Below, in pieces: positions 6,638-15,265 of a DNA stretch of 43,143 nucleotides; within the stretch, counting starts at the first letter, position 1; every line of letters begins with the position of its first letter. Source of the stretch: an uncultured Eubacteriales bacterium. Lineage in GTDB: Bacteria; Bacillota; Clostridia; Christensenellales; Aristaeellaceae. Both the position numbers and the translations under genes were made by a program. The stretch lies in contig CADASK010000012.1 of the NCBI GenBank assembly GCA_902790495.1, forward strand, positions 1 to 43,143. Reading direction: 5' to 3'. A model generated the notes under the pieces. It did not search any database. It was not told where the DNA came from and was given only the letters and a program-made list of their open reading frames with translations.

Positions 6638-8572
6638 TTGAAGTGTCCCCAGTGCGGCCAGTGGAACCGCGCTTCCATGCCGGTGTGCCAGAAGTGCGGC
6701 GCTCGCCTGGAGATCGGGCGGGAGCAGGATTTCGCCTGGAAGGAGCGCCTGCACGATGACCGCCACGGCAGCGAATACTACCGGATGGACGACGACGGCT
6801 ACAGCGACGCGACCCAGGACGAGCGGGACACGCTGGCCGAGGAGATGGCCGAGCTGAAGACCCGCAAGGCCGAGGGCATCCAGCGCCAGCGCCGACTGCG
6901 CCGTTCCTCCGCCGACCGGGGCATCGCGCCCTCCGGCATGACCATCCGCACCAACCAGGCCGCCCAGGCCTACTGGGCCACCCAGGAGGCTCCGCGGGCT
7001 GCCGCAGCCGATGCATTACAGGATGCCCAGGAGGCCACCCCCAACCCCGACAGCGCGGCAGCTGCCGAGGAGCGCGGCCCCGTCCCGGGCGTGCGCATGG
7101 TGGGCGCCCGCGTGGAGACAACCCGCGCAGCCTCCGCCGGCGGCAGCAGAACCGCCGTGCGCTACACCTCCGCACCCATCACCGACGTCTCCCCCGCCCA
7201 GGCCTTTGCCCAGGAGCCGGAGATGTGGGACACCTCCCGCAATTGGGATCCCCTGTGGGCAGAGCAGGAGGCCTACGGCACCCGCTGGCAGCAGAAGAAC
7301 GCCCACGACATCGAGGTGCTGCCCGGACGCAAAAAGGCCATGCGCCGCTTCCTGCGCACGCTGGCCGTGCTGATCGTCCTGGCCCTGGTGGGGCTGACCG
7401 GCTTCTTCGGCTATCACTATTATCAGGACAGGAAGGCGGAGGAGCGGGAGCAGAACCGCGCCACCGTGGTCGCCTCCATGCTGGACGACCTGGCCGCCCA
7501 CACCGTGATGATCCCCGGCGAGGACGGGGCCCAGATCTACATCCGCGAGCTGCACACCTCCTACATCGTGGCCGACGGCTTTGCCACCGTGCAGGTGGCT
7601 GACCACACCTGGTACGACAACCTCGAGGATCTGACCGACCCCTCCATGGAGGTCACGCTGACACCCTTCCTCAAGACCGCCAGCGGCCGCCAGCAGCCCC
7701 TGGAGCCCATCACCTACACCATCGACATCCCGGTGAGCCCCATCCGGCTGATCACCCCCGACGGCAACCGCGTGGAGGTGGCCTCGGCGATGTACACCAT
7801 GAAGTTCGAGGTGCGCCCCGGCTCCAAGGTCTACATCAACGACCGGGAGATCAGCGACACCATCAACAACGAGACCGGTGAGATCTCCTACAACGCGACG
7901 ATCCAGCCCATCGGCGACAACGTGTTCACCCTCCGCTGCCGCAGCCAGTACTGCCGGGAGACACGGATGACCATCACCGTCTACCGCGAGCCCCAGGAGA
8001 TTCCGCTGGACCTGGCCGCCGATACCTACACCTCCACCAGCCTCAAGGCCATGCTGGTCAACTGCACCACCCTGCCCGGTGCTTCCGTGGAGGTGCGCTC
8101 CCCCTACTCCGACCTGAACATCACCAACCTCGACTCCACCGGCGCGTTCTCCTTCTACGCCCTGTTTGAGGAGATCGGCAACAACATCATCGAGATCAAC
8201 GCCTCCTACCCCGGCAAGAAGACCTCCCACATCGAGTACACGGTCTACTACCTGCCGCCTGAGATGGAATACAGCAAGAAGGCCTGGCCGCTGAGCGCGG
8301 ACGGCTACTCCGAGCTGGTGGGCAACATGACCGTGCGCGCCGCCCGCCACCAGGTCTATGTGGTGATGGGCACCCTGCAGTATTTCATCAGCGAGAAGCC
8401 CCAGCTGGCGGTCTTCAACTCCAGCGAGGACGGGCAGGGCCAGCCAGTGGTGGTGGAGAATTTCACCAAGATCACCTGGGAAAAGGGCAAGTGGTACCGC
8501 ATCTACGCCGACGCGGAGGGCATGTACAACGGCATGCCGCGTCTCAACGGCCGCTTCACCCACACGGACTGA
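6638..8572 (+). CDS. Zinc-ribbon, single-pass membrane protein with large extracellular region, function unknown
   Basis: A 644-residue protein. Residues 1-23 are a zinc ribbon (CPQC and CQKC pairs). A charged, Ala-rich cytoplasmic stretch follows. One transmembrane helix lies at about 240-260 (TLAVLIVLALVGLTGFFGY). The remaining about 380 residues should lie outside the cell and look beta-rich, with repeated Ig-like segments (TYTIDIPVSPIRLITPDG, RPGSKVYINDREI, LPGASVEVRSPY). This resembles zinc-ribbon membrane proteins such as YvbJ/TcaA in layout only. The TTG start at 6638 follows GAGGATGTG; the zinc ribbon beginning at residue 3 supports it. No enzymatic motif was seen. Confidence 0.8.
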   Translation: MKCPQCGQWNRASMPVCQKCGARLEIGREQDFAWKERLHDDRHGSEYYRMDDDGYSDATQDERDTLAEEMAELKTRKAEGIQRQRRLRRSSADRGIAPSGMTIRTNQAAQAYWATQEAPRAAAADALQDAQEATPNPDSAAAAEERGPVPGVRMVGARVETTRAASAGGSRTAVRYTSAPITDVSPAQAFAQEPEMWDTSRNWDPLWAEQEAYGTRWQQKNAHDIEVLPGRKKAMRRFLRTLAVLIVLALVGLTGFFGYHYYQDRKAEEREQNRATVVASMLDDLAAHTVMIPGEDGAQIYIRELHTSYIVADGFATVQVADHTWYDNLEDLTDPSMEVTLTPFLKTASGRQQPLEPITYTIDIPVSPIRLITPDGNRVEVASAMYTMKFEVRPGSKVYINDREISDTINNETGEISYNATIQPIGDNVFTLRCRSQYCRETRMTITVYREPQEIPLDLAADTYTSTSLKAMLVNCTTLPGASVEVRSPYSDLNITNLDSTGAFSFYALFEEIGNNIIEINASYPGKKTSHIEYTVYYLPPEMEYSKKAWPLSADGYSELVGNMTVRAARHQVYVVMGTLQYFISEKPQLAVFNSSEDGQGQPVVVENFTKITWEKGKWYRIYADAEGMYNGMPRLNGRFTHTD

Positions 8573-8626
8573 CACGCCGCGCCCGGCAGCTGGTCATAGA
8601 AAAGCTGCTTATCTGGAGGTACCCTT

Positions 8627-9484
8627 ATGTATGATCTTCTGATTATCGGCGGCGGCCCGGCTGCCCTCTCCTGCGCCATGACCGCCCGCAAGCGCGGCAT
8701 GGGCTGCGCCGTCATCGCGTCCGACGACGGCAGCGGCTGGCTCGCGAAGTCCGACCGGCTGGACAATTATCCCGGCATGCCCCACGTCTCCGGCAAGGAG
8801 CTGCTGCGCGTCTTCCGCGAGCAGGCGGAGGAGCTGGGCGCAAATTTCATCCACGGTATGGCGCGCCAGCTCCAGCAGATTCCCGGCGAGTGGATGGTGC
8901 TGGTGGGCAACGACGTGCTGGAGGCCAGGGCCGTGGTGCTCGCCATGGGCGCGGCCCGTCCGAAGCTGCTGCCCGGCGAGGACGAGATGCTCGGCACGGG
9001 CGTGAGCTGGTGCGGCACCTGCGACGGCATGTTCTACCGCGGCAAGGAGGTCGGCGTGATCTCCGCCTGGCATGACGGCGTGGAGGAGGCCCAGTTCCTG
9101 GCGGGTCTGGCCTCCCATGTGGATTACTACACGCTCGCGGCCCACGACCTGCCCCAGGACGAGCGCATTGAGCTGGTCTCCGGCCGGGTGCAGGAGCTGA
9201 AGCGCGAGGCGGACGGCAAGCGCATCGCCATCGTGACCGACCAGGGCAGCCGCGCCTACGACGGCGTGTTCGTATTCCGCCCCACCGTCGCGCCGGACAA
9301 GCTGATTCCGGGCATCGCCCTGGACGGGCCCTTCATCGCCGTCGACCGGCGGATGGCCACGAGCCTGCCGCTGCTCTATGCCTGCGGCGACTGCGCGGGC
9401 AAGCCCCTGCAGGTGGCCAAGGCGGTCGGCGAGGGCAACATCGCCGCCATCTCGGCTTCTGAGGATCTGGCCAAGCAGGCCTAA
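8627..9484 (+). CDS. Thioredoxin-reductase-like flavoprotein lacking NADPH motifs
   Basis: A 285-residue FAD-dependent oxidoreductase of the TrxB fold. It has the N-terminal dinucleotide motif IIGGGPAA, the redox-active CGTC in SWCGTCDG, and the C-terminal FAD motif ACGDCAGKPLQVAKAVGEG. In standard TrxB the CxxCDG is followed by GGGDSA and HRRDxxR, which bind NADPH. Here the same places read VGVISAWHDGVEEA and YTLAAHDLPQDER, so neither motif is present. Clostridial ferredoxin-dependent flavin thioredoxin reductases are known to lack these motifs, so a pyridine-nucleotide-independent reductase is the likely class. The ATG start is preceded by TGGAGGTACCC. No thioredoxin gene is adjacent. Confidence 0.85.
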   Translation: MYDLLIIGGGPAALSCAMTARKRGMGCAVIASDDGSGWLAKSDRLDNYPGMPHVSGKELLRVFREQAEELGANFIHGMARQLQQIPGEWMVLVGNDVLEARAVVLAMGAARPKLLPGEDEMLGTGVSWCGTCDGMFYRGKEVGVISAWHDGVEEAQFLAGLASHVDYYTLAAHDLPQDERIELVSGRVQELKREADGKRIAIVTDQGSRAYDGVFVFRPTVAPDKLIPGIALDGPFIAVDRRMATSLPLLYACGDCAGKPLQVAKAVGEGNIAAISASEDLAKQA

Positions 9485-9546
9485 TGCCTGCTGGGGTTCT
9501 GCGCCTGCCAACTTTGATGCTGACACCTGCTGCGGAGGAATGTGCC

Positions 9547-10296
9547 GTGAAGCGTTTTTTCCTGATTCTGATGGCCCTGATGCTGCCCGCCGTGGCCCTC
9601 GCGCAGCCGCTGACCCTCGCCGAGGATCTGACCGGCTCCATCCCCTGGTACCGGCATGAGGGCGACAGCGAGCCCGCCTACGTCTACACCTACGCCTACC
9701 CGCAGGTGCAGGGCGAGGGCGACGACGTGGAATCCATCAACGAGTATTACCGCTACACCGTGGAGGACACCGAGGCCTTCACCGTGCCCATCAACGGCGA
9801 GCAGCTGCCGGAGGACGCCCTGCCCTCCACCACCGAGGTCAGCTACACCGTCACCCTCAACGATGACCAGTACTTTTCGGTGTGGGTGACGCGCGCCTCG
9901 GTCATGAACGGCGAGCGCCAGTCCGCCTGCTCCGCGCAGATCTTCTCCCGCAGCGGCGAGAAGCCCGGCGGCGTGGTGACCCTCCCCTACATCCTCGGCA
10001 TCCTGCAGGCCACGGAGGACGACGCCTGGCTGCAGGACCGGCAGACCGCCAAGGCAGAGGCCTGCGTGCGCGCCATGGTCTGGGAGGCCCTCGAGGAGCG
10101 CATGGATGACGGCGAGGTCTTCCTGGACGACGTGGACGAGGAGGCCCTGGGTTTCCTGCTCTACCCGGAGGAGGATTTCTATCTGGACGAAGCGGGCAAC
10201 GCCGTGTTCTTCTTCCAGCCCGGCGACGTCAAGCCCGAGGCCGAAGGCCCCGTGCTGGTGCCCATCCCGCTGGAGGACATCATGGACGAGCTCTAA
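9547..10296 (+). CDS. Secreted DUF3298-domain protein
   Basis: A 249-residue exported protein. Cleavage is predicted after ALA at residue 19, and there is no lipobox. The C-terminal part (about 170-245) reads like the DUF3298 domain of RsiV and related proteins: EDFYLDEAGNAVFFFQPGDV, then EGPVLVPIPLEDI. The N-terminal part (tyrosine-rich YVYTYAYPQV, VESINEYYR) fits the PdaC-like domain that precedes DUF3298. I chose the GTG at 9547, with GGAGGA eight bases upstream. An ATG at 9484 would overlap the previous stop and put 21 non-signal residues before the signal peptide. RsiV binds lysozyme, but no sigma factor gene is nearby, so the role is unknown. Confidence 0.8.
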   Translation: MKRFFLILMALMLPAVALAQPLTLAEDLTGSIPWYRHEGDSEPAYVYTYAYPQVQGEGDDVESINEYYRYTVEDTEAFTVPINGEQLPEDALPSTTEVSYTVTLNDDQYFSVWVTRASVMNGERQSACSAQIFSRSGEKPGGVVTLPYILGILQATEDDAWLQDRQTAKAEACVRAMVWEALEERMDDGEVFLDDVDEEALGFLLYPEEDFYLDEAGNAVFFFQPGDVKPEAEGPVLVPIPLEDIMDEL

Positions 10297-10350
10297 GGCG
10301 CCGCCCTTTGGGAAAACACTGATAGTACAGTCCCATCTGCCCGCACTTCC

Positions 10351-10379
10351 TTGACCTCGGGACCCTCACGGACTATAAT
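10351..10379 (+). promoter_or_regulatory. Consensus sigma-A promoter of ilvE
   Basis: TTGACC (10351-10356), a 17-bp spacer and TATAAT (10374-10379). The predicted start near 10386 gives a leader of about 78 bases. Confidence 0.9.
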
Positions 10380-10398
10380 ACATGCATCAGCCATGAAG

Positions 10399-10430
10399 CC
10401 GGACGCCGCCGCCCGGGCGGACCGTCCCGG
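10399..10430 (+). other. GC-rich hairpin in the ilvE leader
   Basis: CCGGACG (10399-10405) pairs with CGTCCCGG (10423-10430) with one bulged base, and CCGCC pairs with GGCGG inside. There is no T-run and no T-box signature, so it is not a recognisable amino-acid riboswitch or attenuator. Confidence 0.4.
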
Positions 10431-10463
10431 CCAACCTTAGCGATGAACATGGAGGAATGACCT

Positions 10464-11534
10464 ATGCTGGACATCAATGTGACGCTGACCACCGCGCCGA
10501 AGGCCAAGCCCGCCGACGAAACCAAGCTCGGCTTTGGCAAAATCTTTACCGATCATATGTTTCTCATGAATTATGAGAAGGGCAAGGGCTGGTTCGATCC
10601 TCGCATTGTCCCCTACGGGCCGTTCACCATGGATCCCGCCTGCACCGTGCTGCACTATGGCCAGGCGATCTTCGAGGGCACCAAGTGCTATCGCCGCGCC
10701 GACGGCGGCCTGCAGCTGTTCCGCCCGGAGGAAAACTTCGCCCGCATGAGCCGCAGCGCCGAGCGCATGGGCATGCCGGCCCTGGACGAGGAGACCGCCC
10801 TCGCCGGCCTGAAGAAGCTCATGGAGATCGAGGCCGACTGGGTGCCCCATCAGGACGGCACCAGCCTCTACATCCGCCCCACCATGATCTCCACTGACGT
10901 GATGCTGGGCGTACACGCCTCCCGCACCTACCTGTTCTTCATCATCTGCAGCCCCGTGGGCTCCTACTATAAAGAGGGCCTGAAGCCCGTGGGCATCTAC
11001 GTGGAGGACGAGTACGTCCGCGCCGTGCGCGGCGGCACCGGCTTCACCAAGTGCGCCGGCAACTACGCCGCCTCCATCCTGGCCGGCGAGATCGCCGAGG
11101 AGAAGGGCTATTCCCAGGTGCTCTGGCTGGACGGCGTGGAGCAGAAGTACGTGGAGGAAGTGGGCTCGATGAACATGATGTTCGCCTACGGGCGCCACAT
11201 CGTGACCCCCGCGCTCAACGGTTCCATCCTGCCCGGCATCACCCGCAAGAGCATCCTCACCCTCGCCCAGCAGCTGGGCTATGAGGTGGAGGAGAAGCGC
11301 CTGGCCATCGCCGACATCTGGGCGGACATCAAGGCCGGGAAGATCACCGAGGCCTTCGGCACCGGCACGGCGGCCGTCATCTCCCCCGTGGGCGAATTGT
11401 GCATGAAGGGCGAGAAGCTCTCCATTGGCGGCGGCAAGATCGGCCCGGTGGCCCAGAACCTCTACGATACCCTGACCGGCATCCAGTATGGCCGTGTGCC
11501 GGACGAGAACGGCTGGATCGTGAAGCTGAGCTGA
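10464..11534 (+). CDS. ilvE: Branched-chain amino acid aminotransferase
   Basis: A 356-residue class IV PLP aminotransferase that interconverts leucine, isoleucine and valine with their 2-oxo acids using glutamate/2-oxoglutarate. The family blocks are clear: LHYGQAIFEGTKCYR, GTSLYIRPTMI, and FTKCAGNYAAS with the PLP lysine at residue 196, then VEEVGSMNMMF and GTAAVISPVGEL. The length matches the BCAT II group. The ATG follows GGAGGAATGACCT. It has its own consensus promoter and no other branched-chain biosynthesis gene nearby. Confidence 0.96.
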   Translation: MLDINVTLTTAPKAKPADETKLGFGKIFTDHMFLMNYEKGKGWFDPRIVPYGPFTMDPACTVLHYGQAIFEGTKCYRRADGGLQLFRPEENFARMSRSAERMGMPALDEETALAGLKKLMEIEADWVPHQDGTSLYIRPTMISTDVMLGVHASRTYLFFIICSPVGSYYKEGLKPVGIYVEDEYVRAVRGGTGFTKCAGNYAASILAGEIAEEKGYSQVLWLDGVEQKYVEEVGSMNMMFAYGRHIVTPALNGSILPGITRKSILTLAQQLGYEVEEKRLAIADIWADIKAGKITEAFGTGTAAVISPVGELCMKGEKLSIGGGKIGPVAQNLYDTLTGIQYGRVPDENGWIVKLS

Positions 11535-11585
11535 GCGATTCTCTCCGCGCCAAGCGGAAAATAAGATTCATCCCCAGGAGGGTTT

Positions 11586-12638
11586 ATGCAGAGAGAACTG
11601 AGTGAGCAGAGCATGGCCTGGCCCGATAAGACCATGAGCCTGATCCGCCAGAGGCAGCTGGAGGCCTGCGAGGAGCGCCTCGCGACCCTGCCGGCCTTCG
11701 GCGTGTTTCAGGGCTGCACAGACGCGAACGCCGAGGAGCTGTGGCGGGTGACCTACGAAGCCCAGGAGCAGCTCGCCGCGCCGCGGCTGCACACCCAGAG
11801 GGAGCTGGAGGAGCAGGTGATGGCGCGGCTGCCCGTGGAGCTGCTCCTTCTGCCCATCCATGAATACGAGCTGCTGGGCCGCGCCATGCTGAATCCGGAG
11901 CGCACCCCGCTGATGGACTGGCACGAGTGCGCCCCGGCGGAAAGCCTGGTGCGGCGGCTGCTTTGCGTGTGCCAGATCGAGGAGGACGACACCATCTCCC
12001 TGCGCGTGGCGCCCGAGGTCTCGGCAGCCATCTACCGCATCGCCTCCGACCCCGTGCACATCCGCCTGCGCGAGCAGGTCAGCGCCTTCTACCTGACGGT
12101 GATGGCCGCGCTGAACGTCTACGGCGCCATGTGGGCGGACGAGGCCGAGGCCTACCTGCGCGAATCCGTGCTCACCGGCACCGCCGCCAACGACCGCCTG
12201 GCCGTGCAGCGGATGCTCAAAACCGCCTTCGACTACGTCTATGACGCCGACGGCCGCATGGTGCTGCTGCACCCGGGCGTGGCGGATCCCCAGGCGATGC
12301 TGCCCTTCCTGTGCAAGGTGAAGCTGGCGGATTTCGCCGTGGAGGACGACGAGGAGGAGATCCCCCAGATGCTCATCTCCGACACCGAGCGCACCGCGAC
12401 GGTGATGGTGGCGGGCGTGCTGGAGGATGCGCTCCGCCCCGACCTGAACGTCTGGATGGCCGCGGAGGATCTGCGCGTGATGGCCAAGCAGGGCGTCAGC
12501 CTGGAGACCATGCGGGAGGTGCTGGCCAGCCAGCTGGAGCAGCGCCCCACCGCCGTGATGCTCGCCGCCCTGCAGCTGATGCGCGCCGAGATCCCCGCCT
12601 GGATCTGCCTCCCGCAGGCAAGAAAGCTGGTGCAGTGA
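11586..12638 (+). CDS. Protein of unknown function
   Basis: I do not recognise this 350-residue protein. It has no signal peptide or membrane segment and looks mostly helical and acidic (for example EDDEEEIPQML), so it is probably cytoplasmic. Near the start it has a Gln/Glu-rich helix, and the second half is leucine- and alanine-rich. The ATG at 11586 follows CCAGGAGGGTTT. Its stop codon is directly followed by the TTG start of the rluA-type gene, so the two are probably translated from one message that starts at the ilvE promoter. Confidence 0.75.
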   Translation: MQRELSEQSMAWPDKTMSLIRQRQLEACEERLATLPAFGVFQGCTDANAEELWRVTYEAQEQLAAPRLHTQRELEEQVMARLPVELLLLPIHEYELLGRAMLNPERTPLMDWHECAPAESLVRRLLCVCQIEEDDTISLRVAPEVSAAIYRIASDPVHIRLREQVSAFYLTVMAALNVYGAMWADEAEAYLRESVLTGTAANDRLAVQRMLKTAFDYVYDADGRMVLLHPGVADPQAMLPFLCKVKLADFAVEDDEEEIPQMLISDTERTATVMVAGVLEDALRPDLNVWMAAEDLRVMAKQGVSLETMREVLASQLEQRPTAVMLAALQLMRAEIPAWICLPQARKLVQ

Positions 12639-13508
12639 TTGGCCTGCTATGACCGCGTGATTGAACCCGGCGCTGCGGGGCAGCGCGTCGACGCCTATGT
12701 CCATCGGTTTTTGCCGGAGCTCACACCCGATGAGCTCCGGGCTGTTTTTTCACACCGGGATGTGAAGCTGGACGGCAAGCGTGTCCGGCCCGACACCCGG
12801 CTGCACGGCGGCGAGCTGCTGCAGGTCTACTGCATGCAGCCCCCGCGGGAGGCCATCGCCGTGGTGTACGAGGACGATGACGTGCTGCTGATCAACAAGC
12901 AGGCGGGCATGATCGTGGAGCCGGACGAGACGGGCAGCCTCTCCCTGACGGAGCTGGCCACGCGCCACGTCCGCCGCGAGCGCCCCGATGCGCCGCCGCC
13001 CATCCCCTGCCACCGGCTCGACAGCCAGACCTGCGGGCTCATCCTCTACGCGAAAACCGCAGCAGCCGCCGAGGTGCTGGAGCAGGTCTTCCGCGAGCGG
13101 ACGCTGGCGAAATACTACGTCTGCCTCGTCAAGGGCCGCATGAAGCCGCCCAGCGCCACCTGCCAGGCCTACCTCAGCAAGGACGCGGAGGCCGGCCGGG
13201 TGCGCATCAGCGACCGACCCCTGCCCGGCGCGAAAACCATCGTCACCGCCTACGAGACGCTGGAGGCCGGCGACGTCAGCCGCCTGCGCGTCCACCTGGT
13301 GACGGGCCGCACCCACCAGATCCGCGCCCACCTGGCCTCCCTCGGCCATCCGCTGATCGGCGACGACGTGTACGGCGACCGCAGCCTGAACCGCGCCCTG
13401 AAGGCCCAGGGCCGGCTGATGCTCTGCGCCTGCGAGCTGACCCTCGACACCGCCGGCAAGCTCCCCGCCCTCGACGGCCGAACCTTCACCATCCCTTGCC
13501 CGTTCTGA
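12639..13508 (+). CDS. RluA-family pseudouridine synthase
   Basis: A 289-residue enzyme that isomerises uridine to pseudouridine in rRNA or tRNA. An S4-like RNA-binding domain occupies about 1-70 (VDAYVHRFLPELTPDELRAV, VKLDGKRVRPDT). The catalytic signature HRLDSQTCG places the active aspartate at residue 128, followed by TKYYV-like KYYVCLVKG and GRTHQIRAHLASLGHPLIGDDVYG. The substrate position (RluC, RluD or TruC type) cannot be assigned. The TTG at 12639 abuts the preceding stop; GTG at 12657 is an alternative. No clear ribosome site is visible, suggesting translational coupling. A terminator-like hairpin lies inside the reading frame at 12714-12750. Confidence 0.9.
   Translation: MACYDRVIEPGAAGQRVDAYVHRFLPELTPDELRAVFSHRDVKLDGKRVRPDTRLHGGELLQVYCMQPPREAIAVVYEDDDVLLINKQAGMIVEPDETGSLSLTELATRHVRRERPDAPPPIPCHRLDSQTCGLILYAKTAAAAEVLEQVFRERTLAKYYVCLVKGRMKPPSATCQAYLSKDAEAGRVRISDRPLPGAKTIVTAYETLEAGDVSRLRVHLVTGRTHQIRAHLASLGHPLIGDDVYGDRSLNRALKAQGRLMLCACELTLDTAGKLPALDGRTFTIPCPF
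12714..12750 (+). other. Terminator-like hairpin inside the rluA-type coding sequence
   Basis: CCGGAGCTC (12714-12722) is perfectly complemented at 12732-12740 around a nine-base loop, followed after GCTG by six T residues (12745-12750). This meets the usual form of an intrinsic terminator but lies about 75 bases into the gene. It may act when translation is poor, or be coincidental codon usage. Confidence 0.5.
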
Positions 13509-13543
13509 TTGCCCACATCCAACCATTAGGATGGCGCGCGAAG

Positions 13544-13601
13544 GGCGAAGGGGTGGAGGGGGCGATCGCAAAGCCCCCTCCCCGCGCCCGCAGGCGCGGA
13601 A
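13544..13601 (-). repeat. Dispersed palindromic element, copy B (short form)
   Basis: Read on the minus strand it starts TTCCGCGCC, has the invariant first hairpin, then GGAGGGGGC paired with GCCCCCTCC around TTTGCGATC, and ends CTTCGCC. Compared with copy A, several positions in one arm are changed and the other arm has the matching changes. It lies between the rluA-type gene and the HAD gene, opposite in direction to both. Confidence 0.9.
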
Positions 13602-13677
13602 TCTCTAAACAGCCGAAGAATACTTAAGCCATGAAAAAGCAAGTTTCATACATGACTTCCATGGAGGCTATTCTCTC

Positions 13678-14529
13678 ATGATCCGACTCATCGCCACCGA
13701 CATGGACGGCACCCTGCTGACCGGCTCCAAAACCTACGGCATCCCGCCGGAAAACGCCGCCGCCATCCGTGAGGCCCAGGCCGCCGGCATCGTGGTGGCC
13801 CTGGCCTCGGGCCGTATGAGCGACGACGCCGGCTTCTACGCCGTGGATGCCGGGCTCAGCCTGCCCGTCATCGGCCTCAACGGCGGCACCATCGCCATGG
13901 AGCCGCTGGGCGAGATCATCTACTCCCGCCCGATGGCGGAGGCAGACGCCCGGGCGCTGACCGCCGAGGCCATCCGCAGCGGCATGCTCTTCGCCCTCTT
14001 CGGCGCCAAGCGCCTCTGGGTCAGCCGGGACGACCGGACGCTGGATCACATCTGGGGCGGCTACATCGGCCGCGAGGGCAGCGACACCCAGATCACCGCC
14101 GGCGAGGAGAACCTCGAAATCCTCTTCCGCGCGGGCGTGCACAAGCTGGTCATCGTCGACGAGACCGGCGGCGGAAGGCTGCCCGCCCTGCGGGAGCGCT
14201 GCCTGCGCGCCGTGCCGGGCTGCAGCATCACCTCCTCCTGGCGGGACAACATCGAGATCAATCCCAGCGGCGTGGACAAGGGCACCGCGCTGCGGGCGCT
14301 GGCGGAGCACCTGCACATTCCCATGGACGAAGTGATGGCCATGGGCGACAACGACAACGATATCGCCATGCTGACCGCCGCCGGCTGCGGGGTCGCCATG
14401 AGCAACGCCTCCCCCGCCGCCCTGCGGGCTGCCGAATGGGTCTCCCTGCCCTGCGCCGATTTTGGCGCGGCCGCGGCCATCCGTGCCTTAGCCCTCGGCC
14501 TGCCTCAGGAAGGGGTGCGTCGCCTGTGA
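13678..14529 (+). CDS. Cof-type HAD-IIB family phosphatase
   Basis: A 283-residue haloacid-dehalogenase phosphatase. Motif I is ATDMDGTLL with the nucleophile and acid/base aspartates at residues 8 and 10. Motif II is LASGR. The C-terminal block is NPSGVDKGTALRALAEHL followed by MAMGDNDNDIAML, with motif IV aspartates. The cap inserted after about residue 85 is the type IIB cap of Cof/YbjI/YidA proteins, which dephosphorylate sugar phosphates or cofactors; the substrate is not predictable. The ATG follows CATGGAGGCTATTCTC. Its stop codon overlaps the GTG start of plsC. Confidence 0.92.
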   Translation: MIRLIATDMDGTLLTGSKTYGIPPENAAAIREAQAAGIVVALASGRMSDDAGFYAVDAGLSLPVIGLNGGTIAMEPLGEIIYSRPMAEADARALTAEAIRSGMLFALFGAKRLWVSRDDRTLDHIWGGYIGREGSDTQITAGEENLEILFRAGVHKLVIVDETGGGRLPALRERCLRAVPGCSITSSWRDNIEINPSGVDKGTALRALAEHLHIPMDEVMAMGDNDNDIAMLTAAGCGVAMSNASPAALRAAEWVSLPCADFGAAAAIRALALGLPQEGVRRL

Positions 14530-15224
14530 GTCAACCTGAGCAAACGCAGGCTTCACCCCTGCGCCGGGCGGCGGGCTCCCTGCTGCAGGCCCTGCTGAAG
14601 GGGCTGATCGTGCTGGCCTTCCGGCCGCAGAAGCGCTTTGTCAGCGAAAAGGCGCGGGCGGAGGCCTTCGCCGGCCCCTGCGTCATCGTGAGCAACCACG
14701 TGCGCGGCATGGACGGGGCGGTCATCATCACCCTGCTGCGCGGGCAGAAGATCACGGGGCTGGTGGCTAAGGACATGATCGAGAGCTCCCGCGCCCTGAA
14801 GGCCTTCCTGAGCTTCCTGCCCACCATACCCATCGACCGCGAGAATCCCAGCCTCTCCTGGCTGCGGGACAGCCGCCGCATCCTCAAGGGCGGCGAGGAC
14901 ATCTACCTCTGCCCCGAGGGCAAATGCAGCTTTGACCGGGTGACCAAGCCCTACAAGAGCGGCTGCGTGCTGCTGGCCGCCATGGCCGGCGTGCCCATCG
15001 TGCCCATCTACCACAACGGCCTGTACCGCTTCTTCATCGGCAGGCGCTGGCGGATGATGATCGGCGAGCCCATCACGGTCACGCCGCCGCCGGAGGGCCT
15101 GAACGAGGAGGAGCTGGAGCGGGAGGCCGACATGATCTTCCGCAAGACCCAGGAGCTGGAGCGGGCGATGACCGGCACCGTAAGGACGGAGGCCGACGCC
15201 GCGGCGGAGAGCCTGCGGGCATAA
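14526..15224 (+). CDS. plsC: 1-acyl-sn-glycerol-3-phosphate acyltransferase family protein
   Basis: A 232-residue membrane-associated acyltransferase that would add the second acyl chain in phosphatidic acid synthesis. The catalytic HX4D motif is NHVRGMD (His58, Asp63). The second motif is CPEGKCS in place of the usual FPEGTRS, and the later VPIVPIYHNG matches motif IV. The conserved arginine of PIDREN is present. The GTG at 14526 overlaps the upstream stop in a GTGA arrangement. An earlier in-frame ATG (14436) lies entirely within the HAD gene. The altered FPEGTR motif means a different acyl acceptor is possible. Confidence 0.85.
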   Translation: MSQPEQTQASPLRRAAGSLLQALLKGLIVLAFRPQKRFVSEKARAEAFAGPCVIVSNHVRGMDGAVIITLLRGQKITGLVAKDMIESSRALKAFLSFLPTIPIDRENPSLSWLRDSRRILKGGEDIYLCPEGKCSFDRVTKPYKSGCVLLAAMAGVPIVPIYHNGLYRFFIGRRWRMMIGEPITVTPPPEGLNEEELEREADMIFRKTQELERAMTGTVRTEADAAAESLRA

Positions 15225-15226
15225 AA

Positions 15227-15261
15227 AGAACCCGGGCTGTCATGCGGCAGCGCCGGGTTCT
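15227..15261. terminator. Intrinsic terminator between convergent plsC and comEB
   Basis: AGAACCCGG (15227-15235) is complemented at 15253-15261, with an inner GCTG/CAGC pairing. On the minus strand the stem is followed by TTTTTAT, a good T-run for comEB. On the plus strand the following T content is weaker, so termination of plsC is less certain. Confidence 0.8.
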
Positions 15262-15265
15262 GTGC

